Origin: Carposina sasakii
Taxonomy: Eukaryota > Arthropoda > Insecta > Lepidoptera > Carposinidae
Length of the DNA: 64,000 nucleotides
Direction: 5' to 3'
Assembly (NCBI GenBank): GCA_014607495.2
Contig: CP053171.1
Span: forward strand, 1,550,001 to 1,614,000
Shown here: positions 10,916 to 21,719 of the stretch, one piece after another
Position numbering within the stretch: position 1 is the stretch's first letter
Layout of the letters: the number at the start of each line of letters is the position of its first letter
The notes under the pieces: model-generated
Seen by the model: the letters and a program-made list of their open reading frames with translations, nothing else
Told to the model about the DNA's origin: nothing
Database searches by the model: none
Made by a program: the position numbers and the translations under genes

Positions 10916-11228
10916 GATAGGGGCAATGCAAGTTATTGGGCGATTTTCCACTAGACGGCTCGGCCACGATACACCATATATTTTTGCTTCCAAAAAAACC
11001 CAGCCCCTTAGCATGACCACGCATCGAGGATATCAAATCGTACGATATCGTATCGTCTCTATACAAAATTCAACATGGCGGCTAACTTTATCGTATTTTT
11101 ACAGGCTAAATGGTCAATAAATCGGTTTATCATATCGCGTTTCGCAGGTCATGCCGTGGCCGTGGTCGTGTCGTGGCCGTGTCGTCTAATGGAAAATCGC
11201 CCAATAACTTGCATTGCCCTTATCTACA
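10911..11228. mobile_element. MITE C (about 318 bp)
   Basis: Long terminal inverted repeats: 10921-10959 (GGGCAATGCAAGTTATTGGG onward) pairs with 11181-11220, and pairing continues outward to CTGTAGATA/TATCTACAG with one mismatch. It abuts MITE B copy 2. The short frames 10926-11120 and 11110-11304 read through the arms and are not genes. Confidence 0.8.
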
Positions 11229-12601
11229 GAGTGTAACAGAAGGATTCTCCAGTTCGGTCTACTTGCCGTTAATACCGACTCGTAAGAAACATTTACACGT
11301 TTAGTTTTATGGCTATGTTTTCTACGTCAACTCTTCTTACCTAAGTATACTTACTTACATATCCACACGGCGGGGTAAATACAATAGCAGGGTCACGAAA
11401 GAGATCCCACAAGTACGTTAACCCAATTTTAGAAAAGGGTTATATTTTATATGAAAAAGTCTGAGTTAACAGTTTTTGTTTACGGTTTTGTATACCCAAC
11501 TAAAATAAATAGAACTCCAATACAATAAGAAATCACATTTGAAATCTGCTACGTTGTATTTCTGAGAGACTAGCCTTAGATATTTACTTCAAACTATGGG
11601 TACTCATACTAAAGGTTGACACAGACAAATTACTATGTCGACTTACTTTTACATTCTTCTGAGGAGATCGCGAAAGTTTTATGAGACGGAACGCCAAGTT
11701 GACACGGTTTGTAGTTCCGTATGCAAAGAGATATTAGAACACTAATTATAAAATTCTAGTGTCTGTCTATTTGTTCGCCTGTGAAACGACGGCTTTCTTA
11801 ATTTATATAGAACAGTTTTAGCTGCTATGATGTACGCTAAATCTAGTTTTAACCGCATGTAGCCGGTCTAGAAGTAAATGAGCCATAATATATACATATA
11901 GCACATATAATTATTTATATTTACTGGTAATTTGTTACAGATAAACACGGATTAAGGGTTTCCGAGAGATGGGCAGCAGCGCCTTCCATGCTGACAACTA
12001 ATCAAAAAATCACTTCGGTCTCCGTATCGCTATTGTGAAATAAATAGGTATATAAGAATAAAACATTTTAAAATAAGTGAGATATACTGGGGTTTGTTAT
12101 AATAGAACCATAACGGGTTAAATTACTGCTACGGAACTTTACATCAGCGAGTCTAAACTCGCACTTTTAGGTTATTTTTTGAAGAGGTCCGCATAAAAAT
12201 GGTTTCCTTCGACCTGACAACACCGGTTTTGTTTGAATAATAGGCGAGAAGTAATTTATGGAAGGTTATAAGGGGGGACGGTAGATGAGTTAAAATGGCA
12301 AAAGGGTTTTTTACTGAAAGGGCCTCGATCTGCTATGTTTATTTTATGTTACGAGTGTTATTTTTTGTTATTTTTATTTCTGGTACGTTAGGACATTAAC
12401 AAGGTTACTTGTTGATTTTGTCATATTTATTTTACGTATATATAGGTAGGTATAAAAGTTGACTTTCATCTTGAAAGTTAATGAGAGTTTTAAAGATATT
12501 TCGAGAGTGGTTGGTTACTCTTTCCCGCTGTTCGGTAGATTTTGTTAAAATTGGCAGATGGCTCATAAGTAAGTAGGCACATCAAAGTTAAATATAGGCT
12601 A
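11229..12601. other. anonymous AT-rich stretch with one D fragment
   Basis: Only 11946-12010 is recognised: a piece of repeat D ('gattaagggtttccgagaga', 'gggcagcagcgcc'). Confidence 0.5.
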
Positions 12602-12985
12602 TACAGGGTAACAAAAACGATATGTTAAGCTAAATTCTATAAAAATAGTCACTAACAACCTATCCATAATCGGAGACTCGGAGACTCGAAATCACAAGTA
12701 CATTTTTCAAGGATGTATCGTACAGTCAAACAGTGCAAGCAGTGTTGAGGGACGTTGTCTCTAGTTATAAGTTTTTGTAATTGAATCAAGACATCATCAT
12801 CATCATCAGCCTATTGCAGTCCACTGCTGGACGTAGGCCTCCCCCAGGGCACGCCACAAGACTGCCATGGGGGGTATTTGCCCATAGTCAACACGCTGGG
12901 CAGGCGGGTTGGTGACCGAATCAAGACATAAAATAAAGAAATATTGTATGAACATTCCTGAGTTGTTTAGAAATTCTCTATATTA
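12602..12985. mobile_element. Decayed MITE B interrupted by D2
   Basis: Left arm 12602-12782 (TACAGGGTAACAAAAACG, 'gagactcgaaatcacaa') and a remnant at 12930-12985 ('tgtatgaacattcctgagtt') flank the D insertion. Strongly diverged. Confidence 0.55.
12795..12917 (-). mobile_element. Repeat D copy 2 with 12-bp target duplication
   Basis: Minus-strand copy ending in a GAT run. The flanks 12783-12794 and 12918-12929 are both GAATCAAGACAT, an exact 12-bp duplication of the kind made by LINE-driven insertion. The copy is 5'-truncated, holding only the last ~120 bp of the family. Confidence 0.85.
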
Positions 12986-13075
12986 TCTGGAAAATTTAAC
13001 ATGTGAGTAGCAGTTATGTAGGTAGTACGTATTGTTTTGTGTTATTAGTTTTTTTTTTCGTAATATTGTTATATT

Positions 13076-13416
13076 ATGATGATGATGATGATGATCTCTG
13101 ACCGTATTTCGGCCAAGGCGACCAATCTCTACGGAGAGGTACGCAGGAGATGTTATAGTGGACAAGTGTGTGCGCAAACACAGATGCACTCTCTATTCCG
13201 TTACTCTCATATTCGGATGGGATGGAAAGCCGACACGACCGGAGAGAGATCAGGCGCAGGACCAACGGTTTTACGTGCTTTCGAGGCACGAGCTAAGTGA
13301 CAATTTTGCAACATTAAAATCTGTACATTAATTAAATTGGTACAGGCCCGTGACTGGGATCGAACTTACGCCTCCCGCTTGGAAGGTGCACGTCTTAACC
13401 ACTGGGCTATCACCGC
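13076..13416 (-). mobile_element. SINE I copy 1, tRNA-derived, full length
   Basis: Read on minus: head GCGGTGATAGCCCAGTGG with a perfect pol III A box (TAGCCCAGTGG), B box (AGTTCGATCCCAG), long conserved body and a GAT-repeat 3' tail. 9-bp duplication TTATATTAT at 13069-13077 and 13417-13425. Frames 12983-13189, 13074-13289 and 13076-13300 are inside it. Confidence 0.85.
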
Positions 13417-14603
13417 TTATATTATAGTATTGTGTTCTATTAAGTTTCATGTTTGTTGTAATGTTAATACCTAACGCTTGTATTATTTCATGGCATATTA
13501 ATGTATACTGTCACGCTGTGAAATTACAATATAAAATATTTATTTTATAAATAAAATGTATTTGAACCTCGTTCCTTATTATCGCAACTATAGTTTTCTA
13601 TGATCGCAATCTTGATTCATCACATTCGAAGTTCAACAAAGGGTATAGGGCCCGATGGTAGATGATAGTCCCTTTTTTTTTAACACGCAGTTCCGCGACA
13701 CTTCTTTATTCCAAGTAAATGGGCGTTATAAAGTAATTTATGAGATGAAGGTTTTTGATTGTGCCTCATGATTTAGAGCAAAACTTGGTTTTTTCAAATG
13801 AAATATGGGGCGGTTAATTCGTTTTTTGTGTTAATAACTAGACATTTTTTCATTATAATACCAAGACATCTTTATTAAAAACTGTTTTATTAACATATAA
13901 GTTGTAACTTAGCTATACCCGAGGAGGGTTGTCGTCAGACAGGCAGCCGGCCGTAAAACAAATGCCGAATCTTTGACAATATGAGTTTGGAAAGAAACCA
14001 TTGCGGCGCCCCATATGTAATAAAGAAGGATGATAGCATAGTATTTAATAATTGAGTGCAATTGAAGTTTGAGTTAACAATTAATGATATGGGAGACAAG
14101 TAACATAAACCTAGGTTACTAGTTACTATAAATACTTCTTTAAATATTTTGAAAACGTTTCCACTTAGCCTAGCTGTTTAACTGCCTACGGAACCCTAGA
14201 ACGAATGATATCCGAAGTGTCTCAACTGATACGGACTTTTCTGGCAAGGGGCGAAGTTTTATTGTTTCGCCCCGAGCGATGTATAAGGCATGTTTCTTAC
14301 TAATATCATAAGCGATAAACACATTTTCTCAACTCTCTGCTCGACTCGGCACCACAGTGTGACCTGTTTGTGAGTGCGATCGGGAGCCTGATGATTGAGT
14401 GCAAGAGTATGATAGAAAGACTCATGCCTGCGAGTACCATCCAATAAATGTTACGGATAGGTACTTATGTATGTATGGGTTTGTATTATTAATGTTTGTA
14501 ACGATATGGTGATACTGTTATGTTATTAACATATATTTGAATAAATAAATAAATTTTAGCCACGAATAAACGCTTACAGCCACGAATAACAACACACGTA
14601 TTT
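13417..14603. other. anonymous AT-rich stretch
   Basis: No repeat copy or gene recognised. Two short intergenic-type AT tracts only. The frame 14259-14444 has no recognisable domain. Confidence 0.4.
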
Positions 14604-14735
14604 ATACAGGGTGTAACAGAAAGGGTATGTTAAGCGAAAAGCTATGTAAATATCCCACTATAGAGATCCTATTTCCAAAATTTGAGACTCGAAATCATAT
14701 TTTTATTTTTCAAGATTGTATGGACATTCCTGAGT
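14604..14735. mobile_element. MITE B, left half
   Basis: TACAGGGTGTAACAGAAAGG start through 'tttttcaagattgtatgg'; the mate arm is lost. Confidence 0.75.
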
Positions 14736-14865
14736 TGTGTGTAGTGTGTTTAATAATAATAATAAAAAAAAAAAGTAATAATAGTTACGATAATAATAGT
14801 TTACATTAACAAACAACAGGTCACTAGCATCTTTAAAACCTACTTACATTTTCAACACTAGAGAT

Positions 14866-15135
14866 TGAATATTTAATTGTATCAGGCGTCACTATTCGAA
14901 AGTTCAAATTTCCATCGAGGGTTCGCCCACCACCAGGCCCTACACCCTCCGCTGACCCTCGGATCTGCCGACTCATGGTCACGAACACAAGACACCACTG
15001 TCGCAACGAGAAACCAGATCCAAGCACCTAGCATGCAACCATGCAATAAATAGCTGCTAATCCGAAAACCAATTAAAATTGTTAGTCGACATATATTTCG
15101 CCAACACCTGTGGCATTATCAGGATTAGTTTTTTA
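14866..15135 (-). repeat. Repeat N, copy 1
   Basis: Shares with 29710-29995 and 31296-31625 the blocks 'attgtatcaggcgtcac', 'gcatgctaggtgcttgg', 'cagatccgagggtcagcgg' (reversed here) and 'ttggcgaaatatatgtcga'. Class unknown; possibly a LINE untranslated tail. The frame 14833-15027 lies within it. Confidence 0.6.
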
Positions 15136-16020
15136 AGTTAGTTCTAACTACCGAATCAACTAACTAACAATGTATTGCAAAGTATTTTTAATGTACCCTC
15201 AATCAAAATATAAAATAAAAAAGATAATACCTACATATTAGTTTTGAAATATAAAATTATTATATATAAATAAATATGAAATACATACGAAAAACAAGAA
15301 ACCGACAGTGCGTCTCACCAAATAATTCTTTTGAATTAGGGCGCTAGTTGCTTTGCTTATTAACTACATGATCTGTATAAGTGCATACAAAAAATGTTAG
15401 TTCCCAAATCAGACACGGGAGTTATTCTATGAAAGGGACTTTAACAAAGGAAGTATATAAATAAATAAACTTACATACAATCGTTGCTTTACGCTTATTA
15501 TCTCGCGAACAAACCTTAATCCTTAATCTTAGTTCCCTTACCGCCAATTTCTAAAACTGATCTTGAGAGATTTTTTGCATATCTCAGATGTAATCTTCAA
15601 TTGTTTTCATACGAAATTTCAAATTAGGAATAAAAGAATCCGAGATTATTTTTGATCTCTCGTATAGAAATTGGCCGTTAGTTCATCACTTACTACGTAC
15701 ACACACACACAACACGTTTTGTCTATCTATACGAACACAAAGTCAATACACGGGAATGGCATACGATATCAAAGGATTAAAACTGAAAACTGGTTAGGAA
15801 AAGTTTTTCACTATAATTAACTACATGTTAGTTAAAGTTAAGCAAATGAAAATCAGATATTGAAATATTTTTTGATGATAGTTTACAAACGCGTCTGCCA
15901 TTCACAACACATTCCAAATCGAATATGCGAAATTCAAATATTTGAAATTGAAACTGGATATGACGTCACATAATGCTAACATAGTGCATAGCAGGAACTT
16001 GGTAGTAATACCTACTCATA
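15136..16020. other. anonymous AT-rich stretch
   Basis: A short CA run near 15700; otherwise nothing recognised. Confidence 0.4.
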
Positions 16021-16663
16021 GGAGATACCAAATCCCTGTACCCATAGAAATGTATATGTTGCGGCCAGCTCCCGTTTCAGCGGGTCCGGCCGCAACAGAT
16101 GGTCCTTCGAGCCGGATCCTTCGGACAAGAGAAGATATCAGCGCGGGTTTGGGAGTTACGCCCCGGGCCCACCGCGTTCGTCACCCCGGGGATCCTTTCC
16201 CCGGCCGGACCCGCTGAAACGGGAGCTGGCCGCAACAGATGGTCCTTCGAGCCGGATCCTTCGGACAAGAGAAGATATCAGCACGGGTTTGTGAGTTACG
16301 CCCCGGGCCCACCGCGTTCGTCACCCCGGGGATCCTTTCCCCGGCCGGACCCGCTGAAACGGGAGCTGGCCGCAGCAGTATACCAGCTAGAAACAGCGCT
16401 TCTTACTAAAAACTGCCTCTCGAAAATTTGACCAATTTGACCTTGAAAAACTAGACGGGAAAAAAGTAGAGTGTACTCACAATTTAATTTTAAGGGACAT
16501 TATTTCATTCAATGACATTTCTACCATGAACAACCCAAGTAACACAGGAAGCATTTTAACAAACGGATAATTAACTTATGTAGAACTTAAGGTTCGTAGA
16601 AACTCTTATATGAGTTCACCGAGCATCTTGATTCTTTATATGAGAGGAGATACCAAATCCCTG
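16021..16663. repeat. Segment flanked by an 18-bp direct repeat
   Basis: GGAGATACCAAATCCCTG occurs exactly at 16021-16038 and 16646-16663. The segment between holds the GC-rich block described separately. Whether this is a target duplication or an old local duplication cannot be told. Confidence 0.6.
16061..16373. repeat. GC-rich foldback block with 140-bp tandem unit (R)
   Basis: A 31-bp arm at 16061-16091 (GCGGCCAGCTCCCGTTTCAG onward) has exact reverse complements at 16203-16233 and 16343-16373. The sequence 16094-16233 is repeated almost perfectly as 16234-16373 (period 140). The three open frames across it (15942-16217, 16077-16268, 16099-16431) follow from composition and duplication; no domain is recognised. 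Confidence 0.85.
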
Positions 16664-17497
16664 ATAGTAGTACCTACTAAATATCTATGGTGCATAGTGA
16701 AAAGATTACATGAAGTTTATTTCATTTAATGATCCCAAAATAGGCAAAGGAAACTGTGTTTGTTCATACTGAGGTTCATACGGCCAGTGTTTTTTTACTA
16801 TATCGCAAAGATCCCAAAAGAAAGGCAAAGGAATCCATATTCACACAGCCTTTTGCCATTGGCCTTAGCAAAATGATCTATGATTTATCTTGTGTGCCTT
16901 TTAAAACATTATTACCCATATAAGTAATTACTTATCCTTCCTATCCTACTGATATTATAATAAAATAAAATTACAAAAAAAATTGAATTTCACAAGAAAA
17001 TCCGCACCCAAAAGAAAGAAACACCCCCTTCCAGCATTTCCCACCGAATCTTTTGAAGTCTGATATATGACATGCCACATTTTAAAATGTAATCATCGCG
17101 ATGAAGGGAAAGAAAAATGTACTCATACAGCCATCGTGCTGATTCGAAGTAAATGCTTGATAATTTAGATTTTTCATTTCAAGAGCTTATAGCAACCCTG
17201 GATGAGAGTCCTAACTCCACAAGGGGATGAGCGTGGCGGAGAGTGGAGGATACATTTTTATTACAATATTTGTGATATTTCTGTCAAGTGTTTCAGTTTC
17301 AGTAGCATTGGCAGATACTACTTGAAGGAAACATTTTGGCGCGAATTTCTTTAGTTTAAACGTTTGTCGTTAATAAAAAAATTCATTCAATCAAATACAG
17401 ATTTACGGCATGAGTACCTAAGTACATAAAATAATTATAAGCATAGACCATTTAATGGTAACTTAATTTGAGTGGTATCTTGTATCACTATCTGACT
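16664..17497. other. anonymous AT-rich stretch
   Basis: Nothing recognised. Confidence 0.4.
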
Positions 17498-17629
17498 GGA
17501 ACGCGCATGACTGGAAGCACTACCACATGTCTACCCGTGGGTATCGTAAGAGGCGATTAAGGGTGTCCGGAAGTGCCTACCGTGTTGACAACATACTCGT
17601 TGTCCGAAAATCATACGGCAGTCACCAAC
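17498..17629 (+). repeat. Repeat D, left part of a copy split by the gypsy insertion
   Basis: Matches D at 'gtctacccgtgggtatcgta', 'ggcgattaagggtgtccgg', 'gtgttgacaacata' and 'gcagtcacc'. It resumes at 22248 after the LTR element. Confidence 0.7.
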
Positions 17630-18156
17630 TTTAGTGGTGATGTTTGAGGTCACTAGGTAGGTTGTGGCGGCGTGAAGGAAACTTCAGTTTCAGCAGTAAA
17701 TGAATGTATTACCACAACACAGAAAGTCAGAAGGAGAAGAGTGAAAGTACACAAGGACAGAAGAAAGTTCACAGACACGAAAGTACATACACAACACATA
17801 TATATACATATAAATAGGCCACCAGTGGCGTAGCGGCACTCGCGTATGTGGGTCGTCGCGGTACAGGGTGGCGTGGACTCTGTGTCACAGTCCTCGGACG
17901 ACTGGAGGTACCAGCGCATGGGCAGCGTGGTGTGGCGCGATCACGTTCGACGCCGTCAGCAGTTTTGCTGAACTACGGATATCGCGCGGCGTTGCTTGTG
18001 CGTTAAATATAGTGTTGCGAATGTATGACTATGATGTGTGTAATGCTTGTCTTCTTGTAGGTGTACATATATATGAAATATAGTGTATCTGTTTAGTATT
18101 AATAAATATAAATACACATATAGATATATATATAAATATGTATCAGGTCACCTACA
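17630..18156 (-). repeat. 3' LTR (527 bp)
   Basis: On minus it begins TGTAGGTGACCTGATAC and ends ATCACCACTAAA. Compared with the partner LTR I see only small indels (for example GTTCAC/GTTTCAC and GCCGTC/GCCCGTC), no clear substitutions. Confidence 0.9.
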
Positions 18157-18159
18157 GTA

Positions 18160-18168
18160 CTCCCTTCC
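18160..18168 (-). other. polypurine tract
   Basis: Minus-strand GGAAGGGAG three bases before the 3' LTR, the expected plus-strand primer. Confidence 0.7.
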
Positions 18169-18179
18169 AGAGACCGAGT

Positions 18180-19175
18180 CTACGGGCGGTAATAATCTGG
18201 GAAGTGAACTCGCCTTCCCGATCGCGTTACCCGCACAGGTGGTGGATGGTCTGGTTGTGGTGGTCGGTCAGGAGGATCAGTACCGCCGCGTGGCGGTAGA
18301 GGTACGGCATTGTCAGTCAGTATATAGGCTGGTTTCAGCCGATCTATACTGACTGTCACGTCCTTACCCCTGACGCGTATTTTAAAGTGCTTGGCACTTC
18401 GGCACAAAACTTCGTGTGGGCCTGTGTAGGCCGGTTGGAGAGAACCACGTAGCGCGTCTTCCCTAAGGAATACGTGGCTACATGTGGTGAGGACCTTAAA
18501 CACGAAGGTTTTGTGTCTCGAGTGGTGCTGGGTTGGGACTGGACGTATCTTCTCGGCAAAGGACTTGAGACGTGCTGAGAATTCGGTGATGTCGGTGGTG
18601 TAGCCTGTGAGGTTATGGCCGAAGAATTCACCAGGTAGGCGGAGTGGCTCACCGTACACCAGTTCAGCCGAAGAAGTCTTCAAGTCCTCCTTGATGGAGG
18701 TTCGTATGCCGAGAAGAACGAGAGGTAACGTCTCGGTCCAGTTCGCGTCAGCATGGCAGGTAATGGCTGCCTTTAGTTGGCGGTGAAAACGCTCAACCAA
18801 GCCGTTGCACTGTGGGTGGTATGCCGTTGTCCTTCGGTGATCGAAACCGATGGACTTGGACAGTTGCTGGAACAGCGCTGATTGGAACTGTCCTCCGCGG
18901 TCGGTAACGATCTCGGAAGGACATCCATAGCGCGACACCCAACAGGAAAGGAACGCTTTTGCTACCGTTTCGGCTGTAATATCGGTAAGTGGTACAGCTT
19001 CCGGCCAACGCGTGAAGCGATCGACGGCTGTAAGGCAATACCGATATTCACCATCTGGCGGCAGAGGGCCGATCAGGTCTAGATGGACATGTTTGAAACG
19101 CGCCGAAGGTAAATCATGCGTACCTAAAGGTGACGCGACATGCCTGTTTACTTCGTGCGCTGGCAGGCCAAACAT
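18180..19175 (-). pseudogene. pol: pol, integrase core and C-terminus
   Basis: Catalyses insertion of the retrotransposon cDNA into host DNA. The rve catalytic core is visible with the D,D-E residues in [18 protein letters not shown] and [11 protein letters not shown]. The C-terminal GPHEV module (part of the GPY/F-type domain) and a proline-rich tail ([18 protein letters not shown]) follow, ending in a stop just inside the 3' LTR side. No chromodomain is seen, as expected for this group. The first ATG of this frame is internal: the frame really continues from the zinc-binding part across a single-base break near 19151. Confidence 0.85.
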
Positions 19176-19789
19176 GCCTTAGCCCATTCACGGCAGTCCT
19201 TGCGCATCAGAGGCCACACAAAGCGTTCTGCAACGAGCTTGGATGTGGCGTTTGCGCCTGGGTGGCAAAGCGAGTGCAGGCAGTTATATACCTGCTGACG
19301 CAGTTTTTGCGGGACGAAGGGCCTGGGAATCGGCGTACTGACGTCGCAGTACAATGCGGTACGACTTCCAGGAATGTTCGTCTTGATGAGGCGAAGAGAG
19401 GACTCACCCCGGAGACACGCTGTAAGGTCTGGATCTGTAGCTTGCATTTTGGCCATCACTTCAAGATCGATGGGCATCTGCAGTTCGTTCACGCGGGAGA
19501 GTGTGTCGGCCACGACGTTACTCTTACCCGAGATGTGGCGAATCTCGGTGGTGAACTGCGAGATGAAGTCCAGGTGTCTATACTGACGCGGCGAACAGTT
19601 ACGTTTCCGTTCGTGGAAAGCGTAACAGAGCGGCTTGTGGTCAGTATAGACCGTGAAGTGAGTGGCCTCTAGCATGTGGCGGAAGTACCTTATGCTCTCA
19701 TAGATGGCAAGGAGCTCGCGATCGTACGGTGAGTACTTCGCTTGCGATGGGCTCAACTTGCGCGAGAAAAATGCTAAAGGCTGTGCCAA
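19148..19789 (-). pseudogene. pol: pol, RNase H and integrase zinc-binding part
   Basis: RNase H motifs YDRELLAIYESIRYFRHML and YTDHKPLCYAF degrade the RNA strand during reverse transcription; the integrase H2C2 zinc module follows (LCHPGANATSK then CLACQ) and the frame closes with a stop right after CLACQRTK. The frame upstream (19784-19925) encodes the missing RNase H N-terminus in another phase, containing the TDAS motif, so breaks near 19783 and 19151 bound this piece. It has no real start codon. Confidence 0.85.
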
Positions 19790-19907
19790 GATCCATCCTT
19801 AAGCTGCTGTAGGACTGCACCTATTGCCGTATCAGAGGCATCAGTGACAAGTCCTAACTTAGCTTGCGAGTCAGGGTGAGCCAATAGAGCAGCGTTGCTC
19901 AGGCTCT

Positions 19908-20225
19908 TCAAACAATCCCTAAAGGCTTGCAGCGAATTTCCTCTATGTGGACGGGATGGGAAGCCTTGACCGATCCGGTCAGCAAGGTGTTCAGGGGAGC
20001 TTGAGTCTGGGCGGCGTTGGGTAAAAATCGGCGGTAAAAATTTACCATGCCGAGAAATCGCCTAAGCTCCCTGACTGATTTCGGAATGGGAAATTCCGAA
20101 AAAGCTCGAACCTTGCTTTCCAGAGGCTTGGTGCCACTTTCAGAAATGGCGTAACCTAGAAAAGTTACCTCGGGAGCGCCGAAAACACACTTACCCGTGT
20201 TTATGAGTACGCCGTAGGTCTGCAT
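19908..20225 (-). pseudogene. pol: pol, reverse transcriptase thumb/connection
   Basis: Carries KCVFGAPEVTFLGYAIS and RELRRFLGMVNFYRRFLP, standard blocks downstream of the RT active site in gypsy pol. It joins the previous piece at a phase change near 20230 and is cut by another near 19925, after which the natural frame continues in a different phase. Confidence 0.85.
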
Positions 20226-20401
20226 ACGTTTAAAAGTTGCCGAAGGTGGTCTTCGTGCTCTCGAGCCGACTTGCTAAAAACTAAAAAGTCGTCGAGGTAT
20301 GGGTAGACGAAATCTAGGCCACGCGTCATTTCGTCGACAAACCTCTGGAAAGTTTGACCAGCATTCCTAAGCCCGAACGTCATAAAGGGGAATTCGTACA
20401 A
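20201..20401 (-). pseudogene. pol: pol, reverse transcriptase active site
   Basis: Contains [20 protein letters not shown] and the catalytic YLDD in [12 protein letters not shown]. The frame is a fragment between two phase changes (near 20543 and 20230). Confidence 0.85.
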
Positions 20402-21699
20402 ACCGAAAGGGGTGGTGATTGCAGTCTTCGGTATGTCCTCCTTAGCGACCGGTATCTGGTTGTAAGCCTTAACAAGGTCAATGACCGAAAAGTACTTACA
20501 ACCAGACAGACTGTGCGAAAAGTCATGTATATGACGGATCGGGTATTATCCGGGATAGTCCTGGCGTTGAGTAGGCGGTAGTCGCCACAAGGACGCCAAC
20601 CATTGTCCTTTTTGGACGCGAGGTGGAGTGGGGATGCCCACGGACTATCGGACGGACGCGCTGTACCGTTCGATAACATGTATTCAATTTCTTGTTTCGC
20701 AATTTTTAATTTGTCGGGGGCGAGACGTCGGGGCGAGCATGATACTGGAGGGCCTGGTGAGGTAATAATATGGTGTGTAGTATTGTGCTTGACGATACCC
20801 GGAGTACCAGCAGGGCGTGTTATTTCCGGATATTCTGACAGAATCGCGTGATACACACTGTTACCTCCAGTCGGGACTATAATGCTGGACAGAGATAAAC
20901 TGTTCTTACTAGCTAAAGAAGCTACGGTACTGACCTTGGTTAGGCTATCGGAGAGTTTGTGTTTGCTGACGTCGACGATAAGCCCATAATGTGAAAGAAA
21001 ATCTACGCCGATTATGGCTTTCGTGACGTCAGCAACCACGAAACGCCATGGGAAGTTACGACGTAGGCCCAAGTTTAAATTTAAATTTACATACCCGTAA
21101 GTATCGATAGCCGAACCATTGGCAGCACCGAGCTGATATGACGTTTTTGTACGGCACTCGCGGAACGCGGACACTGGGAACACACACACGTCACTTCCGG
21201 TGTCTATCAGGTATTCAGTATGTGATACACGATCCCTGATGAAGAGGCGACCGGTGGTGGAGCTGCTGCGGACGTTCTGTGACGTCATCGCCGTGTGTCC
21301 GGCGAGTGAGCGCGGTGACGGCTGCACCTGTTCCGCGAAGTCCTGCGCCTCGGAAGAATCGGCGTGGGCGGGGGCGGCTGATGGTATCTGCCGCGCCTTG
21401 CGCGGTGATGATGGTCGGCTACGATGATCTCGTCGTAGATTTGTCATCGGTCTAGGTCGCTGTGCGCGCGCAGTAAGGTCACTCACTATCTTAGTGAGGG
21501 CCGCAATTTGACGCGTCAGCACTTCGACCTGTGATAATGGCGATGATGGTGCCGGTGCGACGGTGATGGGTTGACCGTCGAGATGTTGGTGAGTCGTCCG
21601 GGCATGTGTAGGAACGGCAGGTTTGCATTCCGCCATTTTGATGTGCGAATTCGTGCGCGTGGTGATGTTGAATGCCGGCGAGTCACTTTCACTTGACAT
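20380..21699 (-). pseudogene. gag-pol: gag remnant, protease and start of reverse transcriptase
   Basis: The ATG at 21699 lies nine bases beyond the primer site, so it is the natural start. Residues 1-60 and a coiled-coil-like stretch (QVEVLTRQIAALTKIVSDL, about 57-75) match the ends of gag, but the capsid region between them and the Cys-His nucleocapsid box are absent, so gag is internally deleted. The aspartic protease has its active site at LIDTGSDVCVFP (Asp166-Gly168) and the later IIGVDFLSHYG block. RT begins with WASPLHLASKKDNGWRPCGD. After about residue 385 the frame is wrong: a single-base break near 20543 puts the natural RT sequence in the next phase, and the last ~50 residues are read-through. 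Confidence 0.8.
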
Positions 21700-21707
21700 G
21701 CTCTTTG

Positions 21708-21718
21708 CGGGGTCACCA
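21708..21718 (-). other. primer-binding site for tRNA-Trp
   Basis: Minus-strand TGGTGACCCCG, one base inside the 5' LTR, is complementary to the 3' end of insect tRNA-Trp (…CGGGGTCACCA, recalled). Confidence 0.75.
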
Positions 21719-21719
21719 A

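Noticed and set aside
17868..18083. LTR reading frames (also at 17653-17919, 21780-22354)
   Set aside because: Present in both LTRs by duplication; no domain.
19130..19672. 180-codon plus-strand frame
   Set aside because: Antisense shadow of the integrase/RNase H region.
20228..20234. In-phase slippery heptamer TTTAAAC (minus) exactly where the reverse-transcriptase frame shifts by -1
   Set aside because: Programmed frameshifting in these elements lies between gag and pol, not inside RT past YLDD, and four similar breaks nearby have no such signal. A lost base in the T run explains it.
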